Assembly (NCBI GenBank): GCA_022494885.1
Contig: JAGVSM010003747.1
Span: 1-64,000, forward strand
Reading direction: 5' to 3'
Source: Micrasema longulum
Taxonomy: Eukaryota > Arthropoda > Insecta > Trichoptera > Brachycentridae
Length of the DNA: 64,000 bases
This document shows, piece after piece, positions 22,441-32,496 of the stretch. The position numbers and the translations under genes are program-made. Position 1 is the stretch's first letter. Every line of letters begins with the position of its first letter. Under the pieces are notes generated by a model that saw only the letters and a list, made by a program, of their open reading frames with translations, was not told the DNA's origin and searched no databases.

Positions 22441-24670
22441 GTAATGTTATTCAAAGTTGGTATAAGTTCTTAAGCTGTTATTAACTAACTTAATAAAGCA
22501 TATCAAACGATCTGATGTCTTTGTTAGAATTAGAATTTTATCCGCCTAGATATATTTTGAGTGCCATCAATAAATACACACACCTGCGGACGAGTTATGT
22601 GTGTGCCAAGTTCCGAAACAAATAGTTCTCTACAAATCAATACATGTAACTTTTCCGATCGTATGCTCCTCATCCTTATTTCCCGCCAATCATCTCCTCC
22701 GCTCGCGGCAGAGGGGTAATAGTTTCTGATAGATACTCCCCTACCCCCGATCCACTGGTACAAACGGCCGCTTTTATTGCCTCCCGCTACGTATTACACG
22801 ACACAAAGGGCTGTAGGACTCGTTTCCTAAATCGCTTCCGATCGCGTTGATTTCAACAATAATAATAATTTCCAAAATGTGTTTTATTTAAGCGTTTCGC
22901 TAAGCCAAGTTAATATTGGAGAATTTACGTCGATTCCATCGGAGCACTTTAAACCGCGAGCTCTTTTCGAAACTAATTAGATTCATCTTCAAATTTTGAA
23001 CCAACAAAGTATTCCCGCCAGTTTAATTTCTCGACCCGTCTCCCCTCCCCGCTCCATCCCTTCCGACGGATCCACGTGACCCCGGGCACAGAGCCAGAAG
23101 ATACGAATGGGCTAATTAAAATCACTAACCCACCCGCCCACGCCCTTTTAAACATTTCGCTTTAATTATTTTTTTCATCTCCTCACTTACAAAAACCGGT
23201 CTAAGTTAACTAATACGGTAAGAAAAATATTCAACCGTAGTAAATAGGGTCGAGGGATTGTTGAGTATTTTTCTCGTAAACGAGGAAATATTCGGCCACT
23301 TCGATATATTCCCCCGGGCACTGTCTACTCTTTCGCTTGACCGATACTACGCGGAAGGGTTACTAAGATGGAACACACCCATCCAGATGCCAGGAAGTGG
23401 GATGAATGATAATTCTTGTGGCCCTCTCAGCGAATTAGCACCGGGTAAGTGAAAATAGGAGGGGACGATGTTGTCCCAACGGCACACTGTAGAAAAAATA
23501 CGCAACAATTTATATCGCGTGTATTTCCGTATCGTAACCGCAAATCCCGCAGGAACAAGACAAACTCGTGTCGCCCTCAAAATACTCAAGTTTCGATTAC
23601 TAGCTCGATGTGCTTAAAACGTTATGGTGTACTATTTTCTTATAGGACGTCATGATTAAATACAATTTTAAAAAACCGTCATTTTAGTGATTACGACAAA
23701 AAAAATTGACTACCGAGAACGTAAAAAATCTTGGAAATAAATTAAAACTCGTAATTCTTTGAACTCTTTAGAAATAATTATACATTCATGGCAGAAACGA
23801 AATAGAAAATATTTTTTATTCATGTCTTACAGGTATTCATTGCTTTCATTTTATCTAGGGATAAATAAATCCCTTTGAAAGGACACCCGTAAGAGCGGGG
23901 AGTTTTTTCAATTAATTAGCTAATTAACTAAGAAAAACAGTTCCCGGCAATTCAAACGCAGCTACACTGAGACGAAAGTCTGAACTTAGCATAGATTGTT
24001 AGTCCGAAGGTTCCTTTGACCGTAAACATCTAGAAAAACGTAATACAAATAGGCAATATTATCGAATCGACGATTTTTTCTTATAATTTATCCATTATTA
24101 TAATACTATATTGTACGTTAACATATACCAATGATTCATTGATTTAAATGTTACTTTGTGAAAATTTTGCACAAAAGCTACATAATAAGTATGCAGTTCA
24201 TTTGCAAATTAGGTACTTTAAAAAAATGCAAGCGGAGTAGAAGTAAGGTACCGACGCGCGGCGGTTTATTACTCGAAATATGCACATATAAGAAAATACT
24301 TAAACCGAGGCTTATTACGGCTATTAAGGTTAACTAGATTTGAGCTCTAAACTTTCTACTGGACGTACCAAATCGTCCATTACAGTAATTATCGTTAGTT
24401 TTTAACGTTGAAATGGCGTGATGAACTATGTAAAGGTAAAGGGATTAACTAATGAGAACCACTCTACTTTCATTCTCGGAGATCTCCCACAAAGAAAACC
24501 AAAAAACAAGAACCTACAAGCTCTACGGCGAACTGATTGTGAAGAAGAGAGCGCCTTCGTTTTCACATTCTACCCGATGATACCCGAGCTACATATTATA
24601 TTGATTCTTAAAATTAAGAGAGATAAATGGTTCAGAAATAAAAAGGCCAGTTATATTACACAAACCAGAT
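22441..24670. other. Unique, GC-richer spacer
   Basis: 22530-22840 and 22900-23600 contain more GC and CpG than the flanks and no transposon text. Open frames on both strands overlap (for example 23258-23452 plus with 23347-23589 minus) and none is recognisable. The plus frame at 24418-24687 (89 codons) also has no family resemblance. It could be intronic or regulatory DNA of a neighbouring gene. Confidence 0.35.
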
Positions 24671-24675
24671 TAGGG

Positions 24676-25235
24676 GTTTTTTTTTAAATTTGAAAATTTA
24701 TTTATAAACCATTACGGATTATAACATTCATTTTACAAAAATAATATATAAATTTTTCATTCATACTCTGTTGTTCAAAATAATATTTTTTACATCTTTT
24801 GAAAAGTTTATCTGAGTCTTTTTTTTAGTTTTGTCTGGTAGTTTATTGTATAATTTCAGTCCCTGGTTCATTAGTCTTGATTGTCCTTGTCATGTTTTAG
24901 AAAGTTGTATATGGTATTTATCTGATATTCTCGTATTATATCCATGTTGTATAAATTTTTTTTCAAGTTTTAGTTCTTCGTCTACAATTACATTAGTGGC
25001 TAATTTATGGATAAATTTGAATGATTCTAGTTGAAAGAGTTCAGTTGTATTTAATTGCTTAGTTTGTTTAACAAGTTCTCTAGTGGCAGTTAGATAGGGA
25101 AGGTCATATACTAACTTTAATATTTTATTTCGTTGTCTTTGTAGTCGGTTTATGTCCTTTTGATATCCTGTTCCCCGTAGTAGTTGCGTATAACATATTT
25201 TAGTTTTTACATTGGCTTCATACATTAGAATTTAG
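24676..25235 (-). pseudogene. Jockey-like LINE C-terminus with poly-A end
   Basis: Minus-strand 24890-25225 reads YEANVKTKICYTQLLRGTGY, then INRLQRQRNKILKLVYDLP, then a Leu/Lys-rich helix ending YHIQLSKT. This is the region after the reverse transcriptase thumb in Jockey/I-type LINEs. Beyond the frame end a shifted frame continues with a LYNKLPDK-like text (about 24840-24870). The 3' end on the minus strand is the A-run complementary to 24677-24685. The copy is 5'-truncated at about 25235 and lacks the polymerase active site. Confidence 0.85.
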
Positions 25236-26550
25236 TTAGTTACAATTCAAAGACTTTATTGCGGTCGCACACATTATTTTAGAACGCATAATGAATATAA
25301 AAACGCGCAAAAACACTAAAGAGAAATCACGAGAATACATCTACCTAAGAATTAACTTTAGTAAACATAGTAACGAAATCATGATTGTAGTACATTTTTA
25401 TTCCGGTAAGGTTTTCTTATCAAAAGAAAGAGGGGTTAAATTAAGTTATAAGGAGAAAAGTTTTGAGATAATTTTAGTGTAGGTATACTGTAAAAAGAAT
25501 GCCAGGAAACTCTTATTTCAGATAATTTAACACTGAATAGGTTGTTTTGGCATTGGTCGAATAAAAAATGTCTTATACGACTTATCGGCCTTATAATTTT
25601 AAAACACGCAAAAAATAAACAGTAAAGGTAAATAAAAAATGTACGGCGGTAGATTTCTGACAACGTAAAATCATATTTTTGAACAAAAAATGTGTCATTG
25701 TAGAATACGTTTTGAGAGAGAAATTCCGAATGAACTCATTGTTTATGAACGATCATTTCAAACATTCCCGACACGAGCCTACATAATAGCTCCTCTAATA
25801 TGAGCACATTCTTTTTGATGGCACCTCCCACGCCGAATGAATAAAAATATGGAATAAAACTGTATCAAAAGTTTGTGAATCTCGCGACCCATGCGCACAA
25901 AAGGAGGAATCACAAAGTTTCCCGGGAGAGTGAATGACAGGGGCCGGTGTTTTTTTTTTTTATCTTTTCATTCGACCAATTCTCGGCCGATGGCTTAGTA
26001 ATGTCTTCAGACGGTGGAGGGGGGTTAGAAGGGGGCGAATAAAGCACAGAAATAGGAAGAGGAAATAATTATTGTGTTTGACGTTTTGTACTATCGCGCG
26101 GATAAGTGAAACAATGAAAAGATAAAAAGAAAGACGTGTAGATACAAAGTATTTTCTACGCATTTTTTCTTGTACAAAATCTATTGTAAAATTATTTATA
26201 AAGAAATGACTTGGAATTTAAATAATATAAAGACTTTTTGCAAAACTGAAATAATTGACTGAGAATAATATGCATTAAAAAAAATTACGTTTCACCCATG
26301 AAAAAAATATTCCACAATAACGAGATCTCTAGGAATGCCCATCACCATTGAACAGGTTCGACATCTAGGTACTTCGATATGTGTGACATAATTATAATGA
26401 GGACATTAGTGTTTGCTAAAAGCATGTGTCGTATCAACAATTTAATTTTACATTTTTGTGCAACTACTAATGTAAAGATGTATATAGTGAGATTTGATGT
26501 ATTGTAATGTATTTATTTCAGATAGGTGCACAAATAAAATGTTATGTTAG
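25236..26550. other. Spacer without recognised features
   Basis: Several short frames (25291-25482 plus, 25436-25663 minus, 25960-26163 minus) have no recognisable motifs. A GC-richer portion lies at 25800-26030. Confidence 0.4.
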
Positions 26551-26556
26551 TTTAAT

Positions 26557-26602
26557 TGTGTCCCGACGAAGAAACGGGTACGCCTCGAAACCGGTAGACA
26601 CA
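26557..26602 (+). ncRNA. Hammerhead-like motif, family C copy 1
   Basis: Stem I pairs TGTGTC (26557-26562) with GACACA (26597-26602), six perfect pairs. The core is CCGACGA (26563-26569), one change (U4 to C) from CUGANGA. Stem II (26571-26586) is weak in this copy. The 3' half is intact: GAAA (26587-26590), C, a CG loop and GUA (26594-26596). The text continues 'aagtcggtaagt', shared with 38608-38651. The U4 change would be expected to reduce or abolish cleavage. Confidence 0.5.
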
Positions 26603-27034
26603 GCAAGTCGGTAAGTGGTTTTATTAAATTATTTAGTAACATTCGATAAAATGTTTGAACACAAAGTTGATTAATGCTTAGAAAATTAATAATAATAACA
26701 GTTCATTGGGACGTAAAGCTATTATTGTATTTTATGTTGTAGTAAAATAATGTTGTATTTTCTTATGTATTCTGTTTGAGTAAAGACCTTTATTGTAAAA
26801 TATTTTCGACCTTTTATTACTTTTGATGCCTGCCAAACTGACATATTTTTAAGGATCACTCAGTGTTAGTGTAAGGCGGATTTATATTTTCTGTACACTC
26901 AGCCAGGATTAATATGAGCTTTAAAAGCTTTCGGAGGCGGACATCTCACTGCTATTCACATATCTCATGGCTCATTTGTATTGGTACACCATCGTCTCAT
27001 GCATATATTATTCAATGATTATTCATCAAGATTT
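26603..27034. other. AT-rich spacer
   Basis: It holds the 3' flank of the family C motif ('aagtggttttattaaa') and no other recognised feature. Confidence 0.4.
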
Positions 27035-27690
27035 TTATTTTTTTTTCCTTTATTAGGGCCTTTTACCAAAACTTGATAACATCGGCCAAAAACAGGTTAC
27101 ATTAACAAACATACGAACAACACAAACAGAAAGGACTTACAATATAGATACAAAAAATAGACAACAAAAATATAGGTACAAGAATAACATCAAAATATCA
27201 ATTATAATAATAAACACATAACCAAACCAACTAAAAATTTAATTACAAAAAACCTACCAAACCCTGATAGTGCCTATTTAACAGAAGAAAAACTTACAGT
27301 AAAATATTAGAAGGAAGATAGAACTTAATTACTAGAAAAATTACAACAAAATAATCAAAATACTAACAAACATAATCTTATTTTAATGATAAATTATAAC
27401 TATTAAAATTTAAATTTAAAATTAAACGCCAGGAAGTAATAATGACGTTAAAATATTTTACATAAACCTAAAAATGTAAGATAAATTTATTGTAAAAAAA
27501 ATAAAGAATTAATTTAAACATAATTATTTCAATGAAACAAATATTACAAATCATAAACGGGAACGGTTTGAACATAAAAAAATAAGAGATAAATGAATTG
27601 GAAAGGTTATAAAAAACATGTATAAATTAGTGTTCTAATCTTCAAAGTATTTACAATTTTAAAACCAACATATTTTCTTAATTATCGTCA
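27035..27690 (-). mobile_element. LINE 3' UTR-like end on the minus strand
   Basis: Read on the minus strand, this T/G-rich stretch ends with GGCCCTAATAAAGG followed by a run of nine A (about 27040-27060). The AATAAA signal just before a terminal A-run marks a retrotransposon 3' end. The same terminal block appears at 30954-30995. No protein can be read in it. Its upstream limit is uncertain; the tRNA-like sequence at 27693 may mark a separate insertion or the head of a composite SINE. Confidence 0.5.
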
Positions 27691-27692
27691 AC

Positions 27693-27762
27693 CTCATCAG
27701 GAATCGAATCCGAGATATCATGAATGGTAGCCCAACGCACTAACCCCTACACCACGAAGCGC
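27693..27762 (-). mobile_element. tRNA-like SINE head
   Basis: The minus strand reads GTGGTGTAGGGGTTAGTG (A-box region) and, about 30 nt later, GGATTCGATTCC (B box). The spacing fits a tRNA-derived pol III promoter. The anticodon arm does not fold convincingly and no CCA-compatible acceptor stem is visible. I therefore call it a SINE head or tRNA relic and not a functional tRNA gene. Confidence 0.6.
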
Positions 27763-28980
27763 ACGTCTTTAAAGCAATAAATCTTTAATAAAAGGTAAAT
27801 CGTGTTCAGAGGGAACAAGTCAGTTAAGTGTAGTTCGTGTCTTTGAAAGATTTTTCTCCCTAATGTACGGCAAAAATAGGTGAGTTTTTTCTCAGTTCCG
27901 AGCCCCGGAAACAAAAGCGTAAAACAAATGGGGTTCTGCGGGAAACGTGCAAGACAATAGGGCGTATCTTTCTAAGTGGTGGCCACGATGGCCAGGGTCT
28001 GCTGAGCTAAAGCCACCATTTGGAGGTCAGGTTTAAGCGAGAGATGGCGTGACGGAAGCCATTTCGAGAGATAAAGCGGTCACGCGGATCGCCTTACCCA
28101 GATGGAAAGCGGACCTAGAGCCTAATAGTAGTGGTGTGTACTTTATGTAGCGGAAAATATTTCAAAAGAACGGTTTAATCTTTTCCATTTTATAATTACT
28201 GTTTATTTGTTCACGAGTATCATTCGAGATAAAAAAAATACCAAAGGGCATTTTCACATAGGCGTAAATTACATTTACTTGCGTATTTTTTTTTAAATTA
28301 GGTATTTACCCATTTGCCTACATAATTATAATTATAGCAAAGAAAAAATGGTAAATGCAACATTTATTATATTCTATGTTTATTACCATTAATTATAACA
28401 TTAACCGATTTTTTTTCAAAAAAGGACCATTCGGCTGCCACAAAATTAACCATCCGGGGTTTGGAGAAAAAATACAGCCAAATCGATTAAAAAAAAATTT
28501 CGTTTTCTTGACAATGAGTAAAAAAATTACATCACCGGTCAAACCTTATGATTTTAATCGATCATAATAAGCGTTATCCTTTGCAAATTCGTCAATAAAA
28601 GCAATACTGACAGACGTGAGCTAATAACGACCGCCGGTAAACGTCAAAAAATGACGCCATTTCGATTATTCTACTATAGTAAAACGTTTTACTCGTCAAC
28701 AACTCATGGCGGGTTGAATGTTTAACTAACCTTAGTTGGACCCTGTACATTGTCATAAAACAATAAATATTTTCATAGAATAGAATCCTTTCTTACAGTA
28801 CACCGCCAACACATGTTTCAATCATTTGTCCCACTCCGTTTCATTGAAACATTACGCATTGTAATCTCAATCGACTTATTTTTAAATTTACCTACACTTA
28901 AGATAATATTTAGTTTTATAAAACACTTAAGTTCGTAAGTGAAAATTCTTGATGAAAGTTCATTGTAATTTATTATAGAA
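27763..28980. other. Unique spacer
   Basis: 27880-28130 is GC-richer and non-repetitive; the rest is AT-rich. Frames at 28355-28567 (plus) and 28818-29027 (minus) are not recognisable. Confidence 0.4.
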
Positions 28981-28982
28981 AT

Positions 28983-29055
28983 AAAAAACGAGTGATACTT
29001 TAATCCACAAATTTGGACCGGTTTCATTGCTTTCGCGAAATCTTCGAGACTGGTA
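28983..29055 (-). ncRNA. Family A hammerhead-like repeat, PLE 3' side
   Basis: Minus-strand motif at 29016-29053: CCAGU, the CUCGAAGA core, a GAAA-capped stem II (UUCGC against GCAA, mismatched), GAAAC, CG and GUC. The text that would form the 3' strand of stem I in sister copies ('actggatattcc') is deleted here, so GUC is followed directly by 'caaatttgtgg'. It joins directly to the reverse transcriptase reading at about 29056. Confidence 0.5.
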
Positions 29056-29473
29056 TAAAATTTATCATTTAATTTGAAAAAGTTTTGGTCAATACAAAGT
29101 TCTTAAATATTTTTTATTCCTAACTTCTCTACGGAATTAATGTTTGTGGTGTTCATGTGAATATCTAAGGCTATTTTTAATTATTGTGTTGGAATATTTG
29201 TAAAAAGGCTAACTACATCAAATGACACTAAAATAGCGTTATTCGGCACTACATCTTTTATTTCATCAATTAACTGCATTGAGTTTTTACTCCAAATTTT
29301 GGTTTGAATTTAAGTTTATTTTTAATTACATTGTTTCCGAATTTTGCTAAATTGTATGCAGGAGCTGAATTATATGAAACTACTGGTCGGATTGGCATTT
29401 CTTGTTTATGAATTTTCGGTTGTCCAGATAAACGTGGGCATTGTGGGTTCATTATACTAACTATACTATACAT
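29056..29473 (-). pseudogene. Penelope-like reverse transcriptase fragment
   Basis: The minus-strand frame 29270-29473 contains PKIHKQEMPIRPVVS followed by APAYNLAKF. This is the PKIHK...PLRPIVS block that characterises Penelope-like reverse transcriptases. After a one-base frameshift near 29279 the reading continues with QLIDEIKDV and SFDVVSLFTNIP, the motif that carries the first catalytic Asp. Beyond a stop at 29181-29183 comes CIDQNFFKLNDKFYT, the helix before the next catalytic motif. The following GxAMGSP and YVDD blocks are missing; the reading stops at the hammerhead repeat. N-terminal and endonuclease regions are also gone. Non-functional. Confidence 0.88.
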
Positions 29474-29720
29474 TATATCAACTCATTAGTTAGCCGGATT
29501 TTTTTTTTGTTAATGATCCTTAAGATAAAAATAATTGTATTTAATTTTTTTTATTTTTTTTTATTTTTTATTTATTTAATAGCATAATTATACATTTTTA
29601 CAATTTAAAAAAAAACTCACTTGTTTTATTTTTACTAAAACTACAATCCCACCAAGCCACTTTTTGTAGCTTGTTGGTGTACCTCTGTTTTGTATAATAC
29701 ATTGAACTCCTTAATAAAGA

Positions 29721-29815
29721 TACCAGTCTCGAAGATGTTGCGAAAGCGATGAAACCGGTCACAGGATATTCCAAATTTGTGGATTAAAGTATCACTTGTT
29801 TATTATTTCTATAAT
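29721..29815 (+). ncRNA. Family A hammerhead-like repeat, PLE 5' side (inverted)
   Basis: Plus-strand motif at 29723-29766: CCAGU (29724-29728), core CUCGAAGA (29729-29736), stem II with a GAAA tetraloop (29737-29751), GAAAC (29752-29756), CG, GUC (29759-29761), then ACAGG, which pairs with CCAGU except at one position. The rest of the repeat ('ggattaaagtatcact') is shared with the copy at 1286-1380. Confidence 0.55.
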
Positions 29816-29859
29816 AAATTTAGTTTTATATGAATTATCCTTACACTGTATAATATTTT

Positions 29860-29903
29860 ACCAGTCTGAAGATGCCCATTAGAGGGTAAAAGCGCTAATT
29901 GGT
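29860..29903 (+). ncRNA. Hammerhead-like motif, family D
   Basis: Stem I pairs ACCAGU (29860-29865) with AUUGGU (29898-29903), six pairs including one G-U. The core CUGAAGA (29866-29872) is intact, followed by one unpaired U. Stem II pairs GCCC (29874-29877) with GGGU (29884-29887) around a 6-nt loop. The expected GAAA is AAAA here (29888-29891). Stem III is G-CG-C and U, leaving CUA (29895-29897) as the cleavage triplet. Its stem III second pair is G-C where the other families have C-G. It lies 45 bp beyond the Penelope-like element. Confidence 0.55.
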
Positions 29904-30185
29904 CGAACAAACAAGTGGAAGTGTACCAAGTATTTATAATTAATAAATAAAATGTCCATATAATAAATATAAGTTATTGCATCATTATAATGGAATTTCA
30001 TCAAGAATTGTCAATAAATAATTTAAATCAAATAATGTTTAAGAGTTTTACTAGCCATCGATAGTTACTATAGATTAAAACAACCCATTTTGTTCATTTT
30101 AACTACTTCTAGATTATTTACTATATAATATCAAACAACCGGGCCTAAGACAAGTTACGTACATTTACAAATTATAAGCATAATA
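29904..30185. other. AT-rich spacer
   Basis: No recognised feature between the family D motif and the next LINE end. Confidence 0.4.
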
Positions 30186-30590
30186 CACATATCTTCTTTT
30201 TCTTATTTTCCACATCCGCTCCTAAGTGGAGCATGTGGACATCACCAGTTGTCTCCAGGAGACCCTATCACATCACCAGCCAGCATTTTTGCCTCTTCCC
30301 ACGTCAATTCAACGCCCCTTAATTCCGCCGAATAAAGTCTTAAGATCGTCATTGACGGCCTTCCAAGACGACGTGAGCCCGCAGGTTTAAAGAAGATGCA
30401 ACTTTGGTTTAGGTTCTCCTGAGACATACGCAGCACGTGTCCAAGCCAAGTCCACCGCCGCATCCTCAAGATGCTCGTTATAGGAGGCTGCTGCGTCCGT
30501 TCTCGGACTTCAATGTTAATTATAAAATCAAACCACCTTATACCTAATATTCTTCTCAAGCACAAAATAATCGGCATTTCGTTTTGACCG
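30186..30590 (-). pseudogene. RTE-like LINE reverse transcriptase C-terminus (second family)
   Basis: The minus frame 30242-30577 contains RRILGIRW, then RTQQPPITSILR, WTWLGHVLRM, GSRRLGRPSMTILR and LRGVELTWEEA. This is a well-known post-polymerase block of RTE-like LINEs and resembles 45787-46080 far more than the copy at 16.9 kb. The frame ends with GDNW and a stop. A purine-rich GAA/AAG stretch follows on the minus strand (30190-30210) and may be the tail. The catalytic domain is not present; 5' truncation lies at about 30590. Confidence 0.85.
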
Positions 30591-30739
30591 AGTATAGACT
30601 TGAGTTCCAGACAACACGCTTTTCACTTTAGTATACATATAAGCAACAAAAACAGAACTCCGCGCAGCAATAGTTTTACAAATCCCATATTCAAAATTCT
30701 TTATAGTCACAATTAAAATTCAACAATGTTTTGATAACG

Positions 30740-30885
30740 TCGAAATGTTTCCAGACTGGCTGGATTTCTTCCTTATGGAATATTTCAGATCTAAATTTGA
30801 TCTGAATAATCCCTAATAAATCCAGCCAGTCAGCAAACATTTTGACATACTAAACATCGTTAAATCAACTAACTGGTAAAAGAAG
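30740..30885. repeat. R1 fragment, fold-back (copy 4)
   Basis: 'gactggctggattt' at about 30751 is mirrored by 'aaatccagccagtc' at about 30816. Between them a second mirror, CAGATC...GATCTG, makes a nested hairpin. The right arm continues 'agcaaacattttgacatact', matching the end of the R1 copy at 14466-14845. Confidence 0.6.
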
Positions 30886-30953
30886 TATAAAGAAAACTAA
30901 ATTCTTAACGCATTGTTTCTGAAAAAAAGCGGTCACTATAAATTTATTGTTTC

Positions 30954-30995
30954 AATTTTTTTTCCTTTATTAGGGCCTTCTACCAAAACATGTTT
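30954..30995 (-). mobile_element. 5'-truncated LINE 3' end
   Basis: The minus strand reads GGCCCTAATAAAGG followed by an A-run, the same terminal block as at 27040-27075. Only about 40 bp remain. Confidence 0.6.
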
Positions 30996-31504
30996 CAATA
31001 ATAATAATAATAAATTTTTTGACCGGACTTTCGTCGCGTTTCAACAATATTTCTTTATAAACGAGCATTCTTTAGCCCTCTATTGAAAATTGTAAAAACT
31101 TTTATGTTAAGATTCCAGGGAAACTGTGGAAGCGAAAACACTGCCATCTGTGTGCAGACTTACTAACTTGGATTTGAACAACCACAACTTACCGGTAAAC
31201 GAAGGAGATCCTTGTTTCAAACCATAAAAAAAAATGTACAAAATCAGCACGGACGCAAACCAAAGAGTAACCACATTATGTGTATAAACAATATTCATAG
31301 ATGGCGCTGTATAAAAATAACTTGAACAACATTCTGATGGAGTTGTTCGTATTCATTTTGAGTAGTTGTGATAACAATTTTGGCGAAATATTTTACATGC
31401 CATTTAAAAATATTTTGTTTTGGTAATGTTGATAACAACCAGATACAAAAATATTGTTGAAGGACATGAGATATATTATCAAAAAGAACAAAAAAAGAAC
31501 TTAC

Positions 31505-31563
31505 GTTTAAAGATGCCAACCGTCTGCTTTCGATGTTGCAGCTTAGGCACCAGGAACTTCAGT
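31505..31563 (-). other. Candidate 59-bp exon (minus strand)
   Basis: On the minus strand a T-rich tract and TTTGCAG precede 31563, and a consensus GTAAGT donor (31504-31499) follows 31505. The enclosed sequence is open in one frame: LKFLVPKLQHRKQTVGIFK, with other frames stopped. A further acceptor-like TTCCACAG lies at about 31124-31131, opening a possible terminal exon (31123 downward) that in the continuing frame would stop after a few residues. I do not recognise the peptide. The splice signals are good but the exon is short, so a chance match is quite possible. Confidence 0.25.
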
Positions 31564-31659
31564 CTGCAAATAAGCACAAAACATATAATTTACCTATAAT
31601 TCAATATAAATACAGTCAAATACAAAAATTCTAAAGTATGGGAATTTTCATTTAAATAT

Positions 31660-31775
31660 ATATACCAATATTCCGACAAAGACGGAGGAAATAGCTTGAT
31701 GGATATCTCAACCAAGATGTGGAAATGGATTCCACATTCTCCAATAATTCCACCGTCTCTGTGTCACTTTAGAAA
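31660..31775. repeat. Nested inverted repeat
   Basis: Outer arms ACAAAGACGGAGGAA (about 31677) and its near reverse complement ('ttccaccgtctctgtgt', about 31747) enclose an inner hairpin, GTGGAA...TTCCAC, at about 31720-31740. Likely a small fold-back element; no relative was seen. Confidence 0.6.
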
Positions 31776-32108
31776 ATCCTTAAGAGGGTTAGAATTCCAG
31801 TACATATTAGATTTGGACATTATCAATATTATAAATATCTAAACCTTTGTTGAAAATAACAATAATACTTTCTGGAAGACTGCCATATTTGAGGACTTTG
31901 TATACAGACAGAATATTTTTTTTATAATTATTTTTTTAGTTTGGTTGAATTTTTAGTATAATATTATTTTTTGCATACCAACCAATATGTGCAATGATTG
32001 AAATTACTATATACTAATATATAAATCTACATTATTCCACTAAACACAACATTTGTTTTTCAATAAAGTTTTATTTTATTTTTCATACTTTCAAGCATCT
32101 CATCATAC

Positions 32109-32492
32109 AATTGAACGTAGTCATACAGAAAGCAGCCAGTCATAGACAAGTGAAACTGAGATAATAGCACTTTTGTGAAAAGGGTGAATAATCGAACCTA
32201 CACAACAGTTGGAATGTTTTCGACTTTGGGCAAATGATAAACAATGAATACATTAGTTTTTTGATGTTACGAACAAGAATTCAATTACGTATTTGATCTG
32301 TTTTCTGCAAATTGAGAAATGCCGATTTTGTGATCGATACTATTTTCAGAAGGTGATTATAACAGTTTTTTGTACGAAAGCGACCTGGCAGTTTTTAGCA
32401 GAACAGAATAAACCTTACTGCATCCGATAACAGCAAAGTCTCATTTTTTCAAAATTGTGGACTGGCTGCTTTCTGCATAACTACGTTCAATT
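32109..32492. mobile_element. MITE family M2, copy 1
   Basis: Inverted termini of about 33 bp read AATTGAACGTAGTCATACAG on the left and, inward from the right, AATTGAACGTAGTTATGCAG, both continuing AAAGCAGCCAGTC. The element is flanked by ATAC on both sides (32105-32108 and 32493-32496), a plausible 4-bp target-site duplication. The 384-bp body has no coding potential. Other copies lie at 40374-40724 (opposite orientation, one end missing) and 51616-52047. Superfamily unknown. Confidence 0.8.
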
Positions 32493-32496
32493 ATAC

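Larger units (their letters stand above)
28981..29815 (-). mobile_element. Penelope-like element (PLE) relic
   Basis: A reverse transcriptase fragment on the minus strand (29056-29473) is bounded by family A hammerhead repeats in opposite orientation: 28983-29055 on the minus strand and 29721-29815 on the plus strand. PLEs are a distinct retroelement class with telomerase-like reverse transcriptases, often a GIY-YIG endonuclease, and terminal repeats (pLTRs) that carry minimal hammerhead ribozymes. The combination seen here fits that class. Only the middle of the reverse transcriptase survives; no endonuclease was found. The interval 29474-29720 is AT-rich filler with T-runs. Confidence 0.85.

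Noticed and set aside
27693..27762. Functional tRNA gene
   Set aside because: A and B boxes are present but the acceptor and anticodon stems do not fold, so a SINE head is more likely.
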